DNA of 64,000 bases. It comes from Synechococcus sp. MW101C3 (lineage in GTDB: Bacteria > Cyanobacteriota > Cyanobacteriia > PCC-6307 > Cyanobiaceae). The stretch covers positions 124,001-188,000 of the forward strand of contig NZ_NQKX01000004.1 of the NCBI RefSeq assembly GCF_002252635.1, read 5' to 3'. The position numbers and the translations under genes were made by a program. This document shows positions 13,889-24,200 of this stretch, piece after piece; the first letter of the stretch is position 1, and every line of letters begins with the position of its first letter. Under the pieces are notes generated by a model. That model did no database searches and was not told where the DNA came from. It worked only from the letters and a program-made list of their open reading frames with translations.

Positions 13889-15064
13889 TCAGCTGCGGAT
13901 CTGCACGGGCATCACCAGGTAGGTGAAGCTCGGATCCTCCAGCGGCGCCAGCACGGCGGGCGTGGTGGGGGCATTGCAGCGCAGCTCGACCCGGTCGGCG
14001 GTCATCGCTTTGAGGCCATCGAGCACGTAGCGCACATTGAAGGCGATCTCGATCGCGTCCCCTTTCACAAGCGCCGGCAAGGATTCCGAGCCGCTGCCCA
14101 CATCCTGGGCGTCGGCACTGATGCGCAGGATGTCGGCGGATGGGTCGCTGCTCAGCTTCACCACGTTGTTGTGCTGATCGGCCACCACGGCCACCCGCTC
14201 CAGGGCGTTGACGAAGGCGCGGCGGTCGAGCTCGAGCGTGCGGCTGAAGGAGGCGGGAATCAGCTGGCCGTAGTTGGGATAGGTGCCGTCGAGGCTGCGG
14301 CTGGTGAGCACCTGATCCGCCCAGACGAACACCACCTGCCCGCGTTCGCTGAACAGGCTCACCGGCTCCTGCGACTGGCGGGAGGACAGCAGGCGCTCCA
14401 GTTCGCGCAGGGAGCGGGCCGGCACCGTGACCGCAAAGCTCGGCGCCTCTTCCGCATCCGTTGCGCCGTTACCGGGGCCCGCACCGGCAGCAGCGGCCGC
14501 CGCATTGTCGAGACGCAGCACCGAGAGGCGGTGGCCGTCGGTGGCGGCGCATTCGAGACCGTCGTGCTCCAGGCCGAGATGCACGCCGGTGAGCAACTGC
14601 TTCGCCTCATCCGGGCTGCTGGCGAACAGGGTGGCGCGCAGGCCCTTGATCAGCGCGTCCGCTTCCAGCCGGATCGGAGCGCCGGTCTGCACCAATGGGA
14701 GGTCGGGAAAATCCTCCGCCGACAGCCCGCGCATCTGGTAGCTGCCGGAGAAGCTGGTGAGCTCCACCTGCTCCTGGCCTTCGGGGCACTCCAGGGTGAT
14801 CGGACTGTCGGCGGAGAGCCGGGAAACGATCTCGCCGAACAGGCGGGACGGCAGCGTGATCGCGCCGCTGGTTTCCACCGCCGCAGGCAGGCTCGTCTGG
14901 ATGCCGAGATTGAGATCGAAGCCGGTAAGGCTCAACCGGCCGGTGCCGGCATCGGCGGTGAGCAGCACGTTGGCCAGCACCGGATGGGTCGGCCGGGCCG
15001 CCACTGCGCGGCTGACCAACTGAAGGCTGGCGCTCAGTTCCGCCTGGGAGCAGACCAGCTTCAT
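13889..15064 (-). CDS. dnaN: DNA polymerase III beta sliding clamp DnaN
   Basis: The 391-residue ring-forming sliding clamp tethers the replicative polymerase to DNA. The start MKLVCSQAELSASLQLVSRA, the three repeated clamp folds, and the C-terminal APLEDPSFTYLVMPVQI tail are diagnostic. An upstream in-frame extension is ignored because the ATG at 15064 matches the family start. An Ala-rich loop in the second domain (NAAAAAAGAGPGNG) is a lineage-specific insertion. It heads the left-going cluster dnaN - PRC - purL - purF and abuts the probable replication origin. Confidence 0.97.
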   Translation of the reverse strand: MKLVCSQAELSASLQLVSRAVAARPTHPVLANVLLTADAGTGRLSLTGFDLNLGIQTSLPAAVETSGAITLPSRLFGEIVSRLSADSPITLECPEGQEQVELTSFSGSYQMRGLSAEDFPDLPLVQTGAPIRLEADALIKGLRATLFASSPDEAKQLLTGVHLGLEHDGLECAATDGHRLSVLRLDNAAAAAAGAGPGNGATDAEEAPSFAVTVPARSLRELERLLSSRQSQEPVSLFSERGQVVFVWADQVLTSRSLDGTYPNYGQLIPASFSRTLELDRRAFVNALERVAVVADQHNNVVKLSSDPSADILRISADAQDVGSGSESLPALVKGDAIEIAFNVRYVLDGLKAMTADRVELRCNAPTTPAVLAPLEDPSFTYLVMPVQIRS

Positions 15065-15520
15065 CGTTTCGAGACTCCGGGTGGGATGCCCTTTTCGGGC
15101 CCCACCACGCTTCCACAAGCCGGGGCGATCCGCAACGGCGGACGACCGTCAGCGCCCTTTTCCACGCCCGTTTTCCGCGATCCTTCTACGGAAGTTCTCT
15201 CTTTCAGAAAAAAGAGAAAAACAGCCGTAGTCGTAGGGGGTGTGGAAATCGGGGAGAAACTCAGAAAGCTAGTTGCAGCAAGGGATCTGGCTCAACAGGC
15301 ATGGGGAGAACCGCTGACGGAAACCGCCCGTTTTCCCCTTTTCCACGTTTTCCCTGCCTGAGGAAAACCAACGCTCTGTTCGGGGCCCAGATTCAGCCGC
15401 ACTTTTCCACCGCTGGCCCCCTGTTTTTCCCTGGGACGGTCTATTCACCGGCCGACATCAAAACGCCACGCTTCTGGCCGCTTCAGGGCTCTCCAGCGGC
15501 GCTGTCCGTGCCCGAACGCC
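15065..15520. other. Probable chromosomal replication origin (oriC) with DnaA boxes
   Basis: This intergenic stretch contains no gene but several DnaA-box-like 9-mers related to TTTTCCACA. They are TTTTCCACG at 15158 and 15339, TTTTCCACC at 15403, ATTTCCACA on the minus strand at 15241-15249, and weaker copies at 15109 (GCTTCCACA) and 15171 (TTTTCCGCG). An A/purine-rich patch at about 15198-15222 could be an unwinding element. In Synechococcus elongatus the origin lies next to dnaN, and completed picocyanobacterial genomes are numbered from dnaN. The assignment is inferred from box density and position; GC skew was not computed. Confidence 0.7.
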
Positions 15521-15556
15521 AAAAACCCCCGTCCACGAAAGGCCGTGGGCGGGGGC
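15521..15556 (-). terminator. Rho-independent terminator of thrC
   Basis: A 12-bp stem (526-537 of the 15,000 block pairing with 544-555, one G.U wobble) with a 6-nt loop is followed, on the minus strand, by five T residues. It lies 34 bp beyond the thrC stop and probably insulates the origin region from leftward transcription. Confidence 0.8.
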
Positions 15557-15589
15557 TCCTGGTTGATCAGATGGGCTTCAGCCCTGGTC

Positions 15590-16693
15590 TCAGAAGCCCA
15601 TTACCTTGGCGACCACGTCCACCTCCGGCGCCAGGCCGGCATGGAAGGCGCCGTCGCTGTGATCGATCGCGGTGCCGGGATCCTTCAAGCCGTTGCCGGT
15701 GAGCACACAGACCACCGTGGCTCCTGCCGGCACCTCCGCTGCCCGCTGCAGCAGGCCGGCCACCGAAGCGGCGCTGGCGGGTTCGCAGAACACCCCTTCC
15801 TCCCGGCCCAGCAGCTTGTAGGACTCCAGGATCTCCTGATCGGTGACCGCATGGAAGGCCCCGTTGCTCTGCTCACGCACCGCCAGTGCCTTCTCGCGGT
15901 TGGCCGGGTTGCCGATGCGGATCGCCGTGGCGATGGTGTCCGGTTGCTCCACCGTGTGGCCCAGTACCAGGGGGGCGGAGCCGCTGGCCTGGAAGCCCAT
16001 CATCCGGGGCAGCCGCTGGCTGTGCCCGGCCTGCCGGTACTCCTGGAAGCCCATCCAGTAGGCGCTGATGTTGCCGGCATTGCCCATCGGGATGCACAGC
16101 CAGTCGGGGGCATCGCCAAGCGCATCGACCACCTCGAAGGCGGCCGTCTTCTGGCCCTGCAGCCGGAAGGGGTTGAGGGAATTGACCAGGGTGACGGGGT
16201 AGCTGTCGGCCACCTCGCGCACGATCGCCAGCGCCCGGTCGAAGTTTCCCTTCACCGCCAGCACCTCGGCGCCGTACATCAGCGCCTGGGCCAGCTTTCC
16301 CTGGGCCACGTAGCCATCGGGGATGAGCACGAAGGCGCGCATGCCACCGCGCTTGGCATAGGCCGCGGCCGCGGCGGAGGTGTTGCCGGTGCTCGCGCAG
16401 ATCACCGCTTCAGCGCCGGCTTCGCGCGCCTTGCTCACGGCCATCGTCATCCCCCGGTCCTTGAAGCTGCCGGTGGGGTTGAGGCCGTCGTACTTGAGGA
16501 ACACCTTCACGCCACGTCCCACGCGCGCCGCAATCGCCGGGGCGGGGATCAGCGGGGTGGCGCCTTCGCGCAGCGTGATCACCGGCGTGCGGTCGCTCAC
16601 CGGCAGCCAGGGGCGGTAGGCCTCGATCAGCCCCGGCCAGTCCTGCAGCGTGGGCTTCGCGCCCAGGCGCCTGAGGGCAGAGAGCAGCGGCAC
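15590..16693 (-). CDS. thrC: Threonine synthase ThrC
   Basis: PLP enzyme converting O-phosphohomoserine to threonine. The 367-residue protein is of the shorter class, with the PLP lysine K78 in [10 protein letters not shown], the phosphate-binding [14 protein letters not shown] loop and the [11 protein letters not shown] motif. The start is a GTG at 16693; an upstream ATG was not found. In related genomes thrC is the gene on the other side of the origin from dnaN, as here. Confidence 0.94.
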   Translation of the reverse strand: MPLLSALRRLGAKPTLQDWPGLIEAYRPWLPVSDRTPVITLREGATPLIPAPAIAARVGRGVKVFLKYDGLNPTGSFKDRGMTMAVSKAREAGAEAVICASTGNTSAAAAAYAKRGGMRAFVLIPDGYVAQGKLAQALMYGAEVLAVKGNFDRALAIVREVADSYPVTLVNSLNPFRLQGQKTAAFEVVDALGDAPDWLCIPMGNAGNISAYWMGFQEYRQAGHSQRLPRMMGFQASGSAPLVLGHTVEQPDTIATAIRIGNPANREKALAVREQSNGAFHAVTDQEILESYKLLGREEGVFCEPASAASVAGLLQRAAEVPAGATVVCVLTGNGLKDPGTAIDHSDGAFHAGLAPEVDVVAKVMGF

Positions 16694-16790
16694 GGGCGCG
16701 ACGGAGCAGGCTGTGGCGAATCTACGCGGCGGTTAAGAAGCGCCGAGAGGGCTTCACGCCCTGAGAGCTGGCCTTGGGGCCTGGAGCGAT

Positions 16791-17441
16791 TCAGGAGCCC
16801 TTGGCATCGGGTGCGCTGGCGGGCGGTTGGCCGGGTGCGCTGGCTGGAGGGCTGGTGGACGGCGCCGGGGGGCCGGAGGGCCGTTCATTGCCCTCCCGCA
16901 GGCCGTCAAGCGGGGATTCGGAGAAGAACCGCACCAGATCGGTGATCGAATTGGTTTTGCCCACCAGGCTGAGCAGGGCCGGGATGTTGATCGCCAGCTC
17001 GTTGGCGGGGTAGGCCCTCAGAAAGCCGGTGGGGGTGAGGGTGCCGTTGCCGTTGCTGATGCCGATGATCAGGGCGGAGCGGAGCGCCGGAACGCCGGTG
17101 CCCGGTGCCCGCAACGGCGCGAAGATGCCCGCCAGGCGCTGCAGGATCGCCTCGCCGATGCGGGTGGACAGCAGGCGGCTGGTGAGCACCAGCGGCAGAG
17201 TGATCTTCTGGTTCAGCAGCCGTGCCACATCTTCCGGCTTCTGGCGGCCGATCTTGAGCACGTCGGCCAGCAGGCCGCGTGCCTGGCCGGTGGCGGCCAG
17301 ATGGTCGAGATCAGCGACCGGGATCGAGCGCCGGAAGGCGCCGCTGACGAAAACCAGTTGCTCGGCCGCCTGAAGACTCGGAGCGGCCGTGCTCAGCGAG
17401 AGCCCGAGCAGGACCCCCAGGACGTTGGGGCGGATGCGCAA
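16791..17441 (-). CDS. DUF1400 domain protein, exported
   Basis: A 216-residue protein with a signal peptide (about 1-25, ending LQA). One DUF1400 domain follows, an N-terminal accessory domain usually fused to an alpha/beta hydrolase in cyanobacteria. Visible family features are the start AEQLVFVSGAFRRSIPVADL, the FLRAYPANELAINI block, and repeated leucine-rich helices. No hydrolase domain follows; a Pro/Ser-rich tail ends the protein, so this is a stand-alone DUF1400. Compare the full-length relative at 24394-25947. Confidence 0.75.
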   Translation of the reverse strand: MRIRPNVLGVLLGLSLSTAAPSLQAAEQLVFVSGAFRRSIPVADLDHLAATGQARGLLADVLKIGRQKPEDVARLLNQKITLPLVLTSRLLSTRIGEAILQRLAGIFAPLRAPGTGVPALRSALIIGISNGNGTLTPTGFLRAYPANELAINIPALLSLVGKTNSITDLVRFFSESPLDGLREGNERPSGPPAPSTSPPASAPGQPPASAPDAKGS

Positions 17442-17468
17442 CTGAAACTCCCTGGCTGGACGCTGATC

Positions 17469-19397
17469 CTAGAAGCTGCCGACCGGTGCCATTCCAGCGG
17501 CTCGACGGGTTTCCGGCGCCACCAGCACGTCGCGCAGCAGGCGCACCACCCCCCGCTCCGCCAACCCCTGGGCCAGCTGCAGCCCCATGCGGCGCAGGTC
17601 GGGTTCCGCCAGCAACCGTGGCAGCCGGCGCAGCAGCAGACGGGGTTCGAAGCCCGGCACATCGCGCAGCACCACCAGGAGTTGCTGCACGGGTTCAAGA
17701 TCCAGCAACTGGGCGTCGATCACACTCATCCGCTCCATGCCCCGCAGGCCCGGTGGCTGGAGCCGTTTCGGCAGCCGCCGCCCCATCGCCTGCACGGCCC
17801 GCCAGCCAAGCGCATCGAGCCGGTCGACCATCGCATCGACCAGCTGCTGGCGCAGCATGCCTCCCTTGGGCGAGAAGAGGAAATCGAGCACCTGATCCAG
17901 CAGACCCTCCACATCCAGCTGATCCTGGAGGGAGGCGCTGCTGATCAGATTTTCCAGCCGCTGCCAACGGAACTCCTCACCATCGAAGAGCATCTCGCGC
18001 AGGCTGCGGCGCAGATCCGGATCCGGATCCTCCATCAGCCGGCGAGCGAAGTAAGGGTAGGCCGCACCAAGAATCTTGAACTCCGGATCCACACTCAGGG
18101 CAATGCCTTCCAGCGTGACCAGCGAGCGGATGATCAGGGCGTAGTAAGGCGGAACCTGAAAGGGGAAGCGGTACATCACCCCGGAGAGATCGTCGGTGAC
18201 CGCCTTGAAATCCATCCGGCTCACTCCCATCTCCAGGGCCTGGCCAAACACCGATTCGAACGCCGGCACAATCGGCTCCAGATTCACCTCTTCGCCCAGA
18301 AAACCGAGCTGCACGAAATCGGTGGAGAGGGCTGAGAAGTTGCGGTTCACCAGGTGCACCACCGCCTGGATCAGCCCGGTGCGCGATTCGCGGCTCACCT
18401 CGCTCATCATGCCGAAATCCAGGTAAGCCAGGCGGCCATCCGGTAGGGCCAGCAGATTGCCGGGGTGGGGATCGGCGTGGAAAAAGCCGTGCTCCAGCAG
18501 TTGCTGCAGGCTGCAGTTCACGCCGATCTGCACCATGTGGTCGGGGTCGATGCCGAGCGAGCGCACCGCCTCCAGATTGGTGAGTTTCACCCCATCGATC
18601 CACTCCATCGTGAGCACGCGGCGGCTGGTGGCCTCGTGATAGATGGCCGGTACGGCGATGTTCGGGTTGTGCTGGTGGAGCCTGGCAAAGGTTTCGGCGT
18701 TTCTGGCTTCGTTGAGATAATCCATCTCCTCGAATACCCGCTTGCCCAGTTCATCGATCAGGGCCACCAGATCGCTGCGCACCAGGCCTACATTCCGGTT
18801 GATCCAGGCGGCGATGTTGCGCACGATGTAGAGATCGAGCGTGATCTGCTCGCGCAGACCAGGGCGCTGCACCTTCACCGCCACCGCCTGGCCGTCCTTG
18901 AGCGTGCCCCTATGCACCTGGCCGAGTGAAGCGGCGGAGATCGGCTCGCGATCGAGCTGGGCGTAGATCTCGGAGACGGACGCACCCAGATCTTCTTCGA
19001 TGCAGGCCATGGCCAGTGCACCGTCGAAACCGGGCAATTGATCCTGCAGCTGGGCCAGCTCCTCCAGCAGCACCGGCGGCACGATGTCGGGCCGGGTGGA
19101 GAGGGCCTGGCCGGCCTTGATGAAGGCGGGACCGAGCGCCACCAGCAGCTGGGCGCATTCGCGCGCCCGCTCCCGGGCCCGGTCGGGGTTGCTGAGCAGA
19201 CCGGTGAAGCGATCGACGGCCACACCCACCAGGAACAGACTGATGGGCATCAGGGTCTGCCAGAGCCGCAGCAGCAGACGCCGGGGGTGACCGGCGTAGA
19301 GGCGGGTGATCGCCGCCGGGTCGTAGCTGAGCAGGCCGGCGGCTTCGATGAAGTCGCTGAGCTCCGCAGGGGTGCTCACATGGTCGGAGCGAACCAT
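17469..19397 (-). CDS. ABC1/UbiB family atypical protein kinase
   Basis: Atypical kinase-like protein of the ABC1/AarF/UbiB family, linked to prenylquinone metabolism in bacteria and plastids. Among 642 residues the motifs are FIKAGQALSTRPD (KxGQ), AASLGQVHRG (Ala-rich loop), the ion-pair and metal motif HADPHPGNLL, and DFGMMSE. The C-terminal 200 residues are helical, with a possible amphipathic or membrane segment. The ATG at 19397 is preferred to the GTG immediately before it. It is divergent from recN with about 75 bp between them. Confidence 0.92.
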   Translation of the reverse strand: MVRSDHVSTPAELSDFIEAAGLLSYDPAAITRLYAGHPRRLLLRLWQTLMPISLFLVGVAVDRFTGLLSNPDRARERARECAQLLVALGPAFIKAGQALSTRPDIVPPVLLEELAQLQDQLPGFDGALAMACIEEDLGASVSEIYAQLDREPISAASLGQVHRGTLKDGQAVAVKVQRPGLREQITLDLYIVRNIAAWINRNVGLVRSDLVALIDELGKRVFEEMDYLNEARNAETFARLHQHNPNIAVPAIYHEATSRRVLTMEWIDGVKLTNLEAVRSLGIDPDHMVQIGVNCSLQQLLEHGFFHADPHPGNLLALPDGRLAYLDFGMMSEVSRESRTGLIQAVVHLVNRNFSALSTDFVQLGFLGEEVNLEPIVPAFESVFGQALEMGVSRMDFKAVTDDLSGVMYRFPFQVPPYYALIIRSLVTLEGIALSVDPEFKILGAAYPYFARRLMEDPDPDLRRSLREMLFDGEEFRWQRLENLISSASLQDQLDVEGLLDQVLDFLFSPKGGMLRQQLVDAMVDRLDALGWRAVQAMGRRLPKRLQPPGLRGMERMSVIDAQLLDLEPVQQLLVVLRDVPGFEPRLLLRRLPRLLAEPDLRRMGLQLAQGLAERGVVRLLRDVLVAPETRRAAGMAPVGSF

Positions 19398-19472
19398 CAC
19401 GGGGCAGATCGATCAACCCCTTCTAAACGAATCTCAGCGTCGCTACGGTCGGGCAGACGGCTGAGGCACCGG

Positions 19473-21200
19473 GTGCTCACGGGACTGCGCCTCGAGAACA
19501 TCGCGCTGGTGGAGAGCCTGGAGCTGGAGTTCTCCACGGGCTTCACCGTGCTCACCGGTGAAACCGGTGCCGGCAAGTCATTGCTGCTCGATGCCCTCGA
19601 TGCCCTGCTGGGCGGCGGCTCCGGCGTGCGCCTGCTGCGCAAGGGCACCGAGCGGAGCCTGATCGAAGCCCAGTTCACCACCACCGCGCCGGTGCAGGCC
19701 TGGCTGCAGCAGCAGCAGCTGGATCAGCAGCTTGCCGGTCCCGGATCCGATGGCCTCGATCAGAACGGAGACGAACCTGCTAACCCACCGGTGGACCTGG
19801 TGCTCAGCCGCGAATGGCGCAGCAACGTTGAGCGCATCCAGAGCCGCAGTCGCATCAACGGCGTGGTGGTGAACCGCCAGCAGCTGCTGGAGCTGCGGCC
19901 CCTGCTGCTGGACCTCACCGTGCAGGGTCAGACCCAGGAACTGGCCCGTCCCGGCCAGCAGCGTCAATGGCTGGACCGCTGCGGTGGTGACGCGCTGGCC
20001 ACCTGCCTGGGGCCGGTGCGGCAGGCGGTGCGCAGCTGGCGCCAGGCGGCCGCTCGCCTGGAGCAGGCGCGGGCGGACCGCGACCGGCTGGAGCGGGAAC
20101 GGCAGGAGGCCTGCCAGCTGCTCGAGGCCCTGGAGGCTGCCGCCCTCGACGACCCCAACGAACGCCTGCGGCTGCAGCAGGACCAGGACCGCCTCGCCCA
20201 TGCGGTGCGGCTGCAGGAAGGGGTGATGCTGCTGCTGGGCCGGCTGGTGGAAGGGGCCGAAGAGGCCCCGGCAGCGCTCGATCATCTGGCCGCCTGCGAA
20301 CAGGTGCTGCAACAGCTGGCCGGCTTCGACGCCAGCCTCGGGCCCCTGTTGGAGCGCTTTGGCGAAGCACTGCAGCATGTGCAGGACCTGGCCCGCGACC
20401 TGGAGCGCTATGGCGGTGCCCTCGACAGCGATCCCTCCAGCCTGGAAGCGGTGCAGGAGCGGCTGGCCCTGCTCAAGGGATTGGAGCGCCGCCACGGCCG
20501 CGATCTGGCGGGGCTGATCGAGCAACGCGACCAGCTACGCATGCGCCTCAGCGGTGGGGCTGCCGCCGCCCTCGAAGCTCTTGAGGCCGAGGAGCAGCAG
20601 GCCCGCCTGCTGCGGGATCAGGCCTGCAGCCAGCTCAGCGCCCAGCGGCAGCGGGCGGCGCGGCAGCTGGAGGAGCAGCTGACGGCCTCGCTGCGGCCGA
20701 TGGGCCTGGCCGATGTGCGCTTTTCGGTGGCGATCGAGCCGACGCCCCCGGCGGAGGAGGGGGCCGATGCGGTCACCTTTCTGTTCTCCGCCAACCCTGG
20801 CCAGCCGCTGGCTCCCCTGCGGGAAGTGGCCTCCGGTGGCGAGATGAGCCGCTTCCTGCTGGCGCTGAAAACCTGCCTGGCGGCGGCGGATCCGGGTGTC
20901 ACCCTGCTGTTCGATGAAATCGACAGCGGCGTGAGCGGCCGCGTGAGTGGCGCCATCGCCGCGCTGCTGCGCCAGCTGGCTGCCGAGCGCCAGGTGTTCT
21001 GTGTGACCCATCAGCCGCTGGTGGCCGCCGCTGCCGATCACCATTTCCAGGTGAGCAAGGCGGTGGAGGCGGGCCGCACCCTCACCCGGGTGCGCCCGCT
21101 GCGGGACACCCAGGCACGTCAGCAGGAGCTGGCGGAACTGGCAGGGGGCGACTTCGGTGAGGCCCATCGCTACGCGGCCGGGCTGCTGGAGCGAAGCTGA
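19473..21200 (+). CDS. recN: DNA repair protein RecN
   Basis: SMC-like ATPase acting in double-strand break repair. The 575-residue product begins at a GTG with GAGG 6 bases upstream and reads LTGLRLENIALVESLELEF. Walker A GETGAGKS is at 29-36. A long coiled coil follows, then the ABC signature ASGGEMSRFLLALK, Walker B LLFDEIDSGVSG and the H-loop VTHQPLVAA. It is a full-length RecN, followed 87 bp downstream by uvrA, so two DNA-repair genes are adjacent on the same strand. Confidence 0.95.
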   Translation: MLTGLRLENIALVESLELEFSTGFTVLTGETGAGKSLLLDALDALLGGGSGVRLLRKGTERSLIEAQFTTTAPVQAWLQQQQLDQQLAGPGSDGLDQNGDEPANPPVDLVLSREWRSNVERIQSRSRINGVVVNRQQLLELRPLLLDLTVQGQTQELARPGQQRQWLDRCGGDALATCLGPVRQAVRSWRQAAARLEQARADRDRLERERQEACQLLEALEAAALDDPNERLRLQQDQDRLAHAVRLQEGVMLLLGRLVEGAEEAPAALDHLAACEQVLQQLAGFDASLGPLLERFGEALQHVQDLARDLERYGGALDSDPSSLEAVQERLALLKGLERRHGRDLAGLIEQRDQLRMRLSGGAAAALEALEAEEQQARLLRDQACSQLSAQRQRAARQLEEQLTASLRPMGLADVRFSVAIEPTPPAEEGADAVTFLFSANPGQPLAPLREVASGGEMSRFLLALKTCLAAADPGVTLLFDEIDSGVSGRVSGAIAALLRQLAAERQVFCVTHQPLVAAAADHHFQVSKAVEAGRTLTRVRPLRDTQARQQELAELAGGDFGEAHRYAAGLLERS

Positions 21201-21287
21201 GCGGAGCGCCGTTTCCGTTGCCGTCGAGGGGCGGCACCCTGCCCATCAGGAGACACCCGTAGACTCAGACGCTCTAGACGAGGCCGG

Positions 21288-24200
21288 ATGCCCCGCGCGA
21301 GCATCGTTTCTGGGCCCAAGGGCACATCGTCTGAGCCTGACGCCACGTCGACCACAGCCAGCACCACGGTCCCGGCCCTTGACAAGGAAGAGGCGGCGAA
21401 GCTGCGCTCCCTCAACGGCGGCGCCCTCGAGGACGTGATCCGTGTGCGTGGCGCCCGCCAGCACAACCTCAAGGACGTGGATCTCACCATCCCGCGCAAC
21501 CGGCTGGTGGTGTTCACCGGTGTGAGCGGCAGCGGCAAGAGCTCGCTGGCCTTCGACACGATCTTCGCCGAAGGGCAGCGCCGCTACGTCGAGAGCCTTT
21601 CCGCCTACGCGCGCCAGTTCCTCGGTCAGGTGGACAAGCCCGATGTGGATGCGATCGAGGGGCTTTCCCCGGCGATCTCGATCGACCAGAAGTCCACCAG
21701 CCACAACCCTCGCTCCACCGTCGGCACGGTCACGGAGATTCAGGACTATCTCCGCCTGCTGTTCGGGCGCGCCGGCGAACCCCACTGCCCTCAGTGCGAC
21801 CGCTCGATCCGGCCCGAGAGCATCGATGAGATGGTCGACCGGATCTCCTCCCTGCCGGAGGGCACCCGCTACCAGCTGCTGGCGCCGGTGGTGCGGGGCA
21901 AGAAGGGCACCCACACCAAGCTGCTCAGCGGCCTGGTGGCCGAAGGATTCGCCCGTGTGCGCATCAACGGCGAGGTGCGCGAACTCTCCGACAACATCGA
22001 GCTCGACAAGAACCACGCACACAACATCGAGGTGGTCGTCGACCGGCTGGTGGCGCGTGAGGGCATCAACGAACGGCTCACCGACTCCCTGCGCACCTGC
22101 CTCAAGCGCGGCGACGGCCTGGCCCTGGTGGAGGTGGTCCCCAAGACCGGCGAGCAGCTGCCGGAAGGGGTGGAGCGTGAGCGGCTCTATTCCGAGAACT
22201 TCGCCTGCCCCGTGCACGGCGCCGTGATCGAAGAGCTGTCCCCCCGGCTGTTCTCGTTCAACAGCCCCTACGGCGCCTGCCCCGATTGCCATGGCCTCGG
22301 CCATCTGCGCAAGTTCACCGAGGAACGGGTGGTGCCCGATCCCGCCCTGCCGGTGTATGCGGCGGTGGCGCCTTGGAGTGAAAAGGACAACAGCTACTAC
22401 TTTTCCTTGCTGTTCAGCGTGGGGGAAGCCTTCGGTTTCGAGATCAAGCAGCCCTGGAACCAGCTCACCAAAGACCAGCAGCAACTGCTGCTGCACGGCA
22501 GCCCTGAGCCGATCGCCATCAAGACCGACAGCCGCTACACCAAGAGCCAGGGCTACCTGCGCCCGTTCGAAGGCATCCTGCCGATCCTGGAGCGGCAGCT
22601 GCGCGACGCCAGCGGCGAGGCGATCCGCCAGAAGCTGGAGAAGTATCTGGATCTGGTTCCCTGCGGCACCTGCCATGGCCTGCGGCTGCGTCCTGAGGCG
22701 CTGGCGGTGAAGGTGGGGCCGTATGCGATCACCGATCTCACCAATGTGAGCGTCGCCGACACGCTGCAGCGGATCGAGTCATTGATGGGGGTCGGGGAGG
22801 CGGAAGGGGCGGACCCCCTGCTCAATCCCCGTCAGATCCAGATCGGCGATCTGGTGCTGCGTGAGATCCGCATGCGCCTGCGCTTCCTGCTGGATGTGGG
22901 CCTCGATTACCTCAGCCTCGACCGCCCGGCCATGACCCTCTCCGGCGGAGAGGCCCAGCGCATCCGCCTCGCCACCCAGATCGGCGCCGGGCTCACCGGC
23001 GTGCTCTACGTGCTGGATGAACCCAGCATTGGCCTGCACCAGCGCGACAACGACCGCCTGCTCAACACCCTCTTCCGGCTCCGCGACCTGGGCAACACCT
23101 TGATCGTGGTGGAACACGACGAGGACACGATCCGCGCTGCCGACCACCTGGTGGACATCGGCCCTGGCGCGGGCGTGCACGGCGGCCGCATCGTGGCCGA
23201 GGGCACGCTCGAGAACCTGCTGGCGGAGGAGGACTCACTCACGGGGGCCTACCTGAGTGGGCGGCGCTCGATTCCGACCCCGCCCGAGCGTCGCACCAGC
23301 AGCAGCCGCAAGCTCTCGCTGCTCAATTGCTCTCGCAACAACCTGCAGGGGCTCGATGTCGACATCCCGCTCGGCCGCCTGGTGGCGATCACCGGGGTGA
23401 GCGGCAGCGGCAAGAGCACCTTGATCAACGAACTGCTCCACCCGGCGCTCGAGCACAAGCTGGGCCTGAAGGTGCCGTTCCCGTCCGGTCTCGATGAATT
23501 GCGAGGCATTCAGTCGATCGACAAGGTGATCGTGATCGACCAGAGCCCGATCGGCCGCACGCCCCGTTCCAACCCCGCCACCTACACGGGTGCGTTCGAT
23601 CCGATCCGCCAGGTGTTCGCCGCCACGGTGGAGGCCAAGGCCCGCGGCTATCAGGTGGGCCAGTTCAGCTTCAACGTGAAAGGCGGGCGCTGCGAGGCCT
23701 GCAGTGGCCAGGGCGTGAATGTGATCGAGATGAATTTCCTGCCCGATGTGTATGTGCAGTGCGATGTCTGCAAGGGGGCGCGCTACAACCGTGAAACGCT
23801 TCAGGTGACCTACAAAGGCCACACGATCGCCGACGTTCTGCAGATGACGGTGGAACAGGCGGCCGACGTGTTCAGCGCCATTCCCCAGGCGGCCGACCGG
23901 CTGCGCACCCTGGTGGATGTGGGGCTGGGCTACATCAAGCTGGGCCAACCCGCTCCCACCCTCTCCGGCGGTGAAGCCCAACGGGTGAAGCTGGCCACCG
24001 AACTCTCCAAGCGGGCCACCGGCAAAACCCTCTACCTGATCGATGAACCCACCACCGGCCTGAGCTTCTACGACGTCCACAAGCTGATGGATGTGATGCA
24101 GCGGCTGGTGGACAAGGGCAACTCGATCGTGGTGATCGAACACAACCTCGATGTGATCCGTTGTGCCGACTGGCTGGTGGATCTGGGTCCCGAAGGCGGC

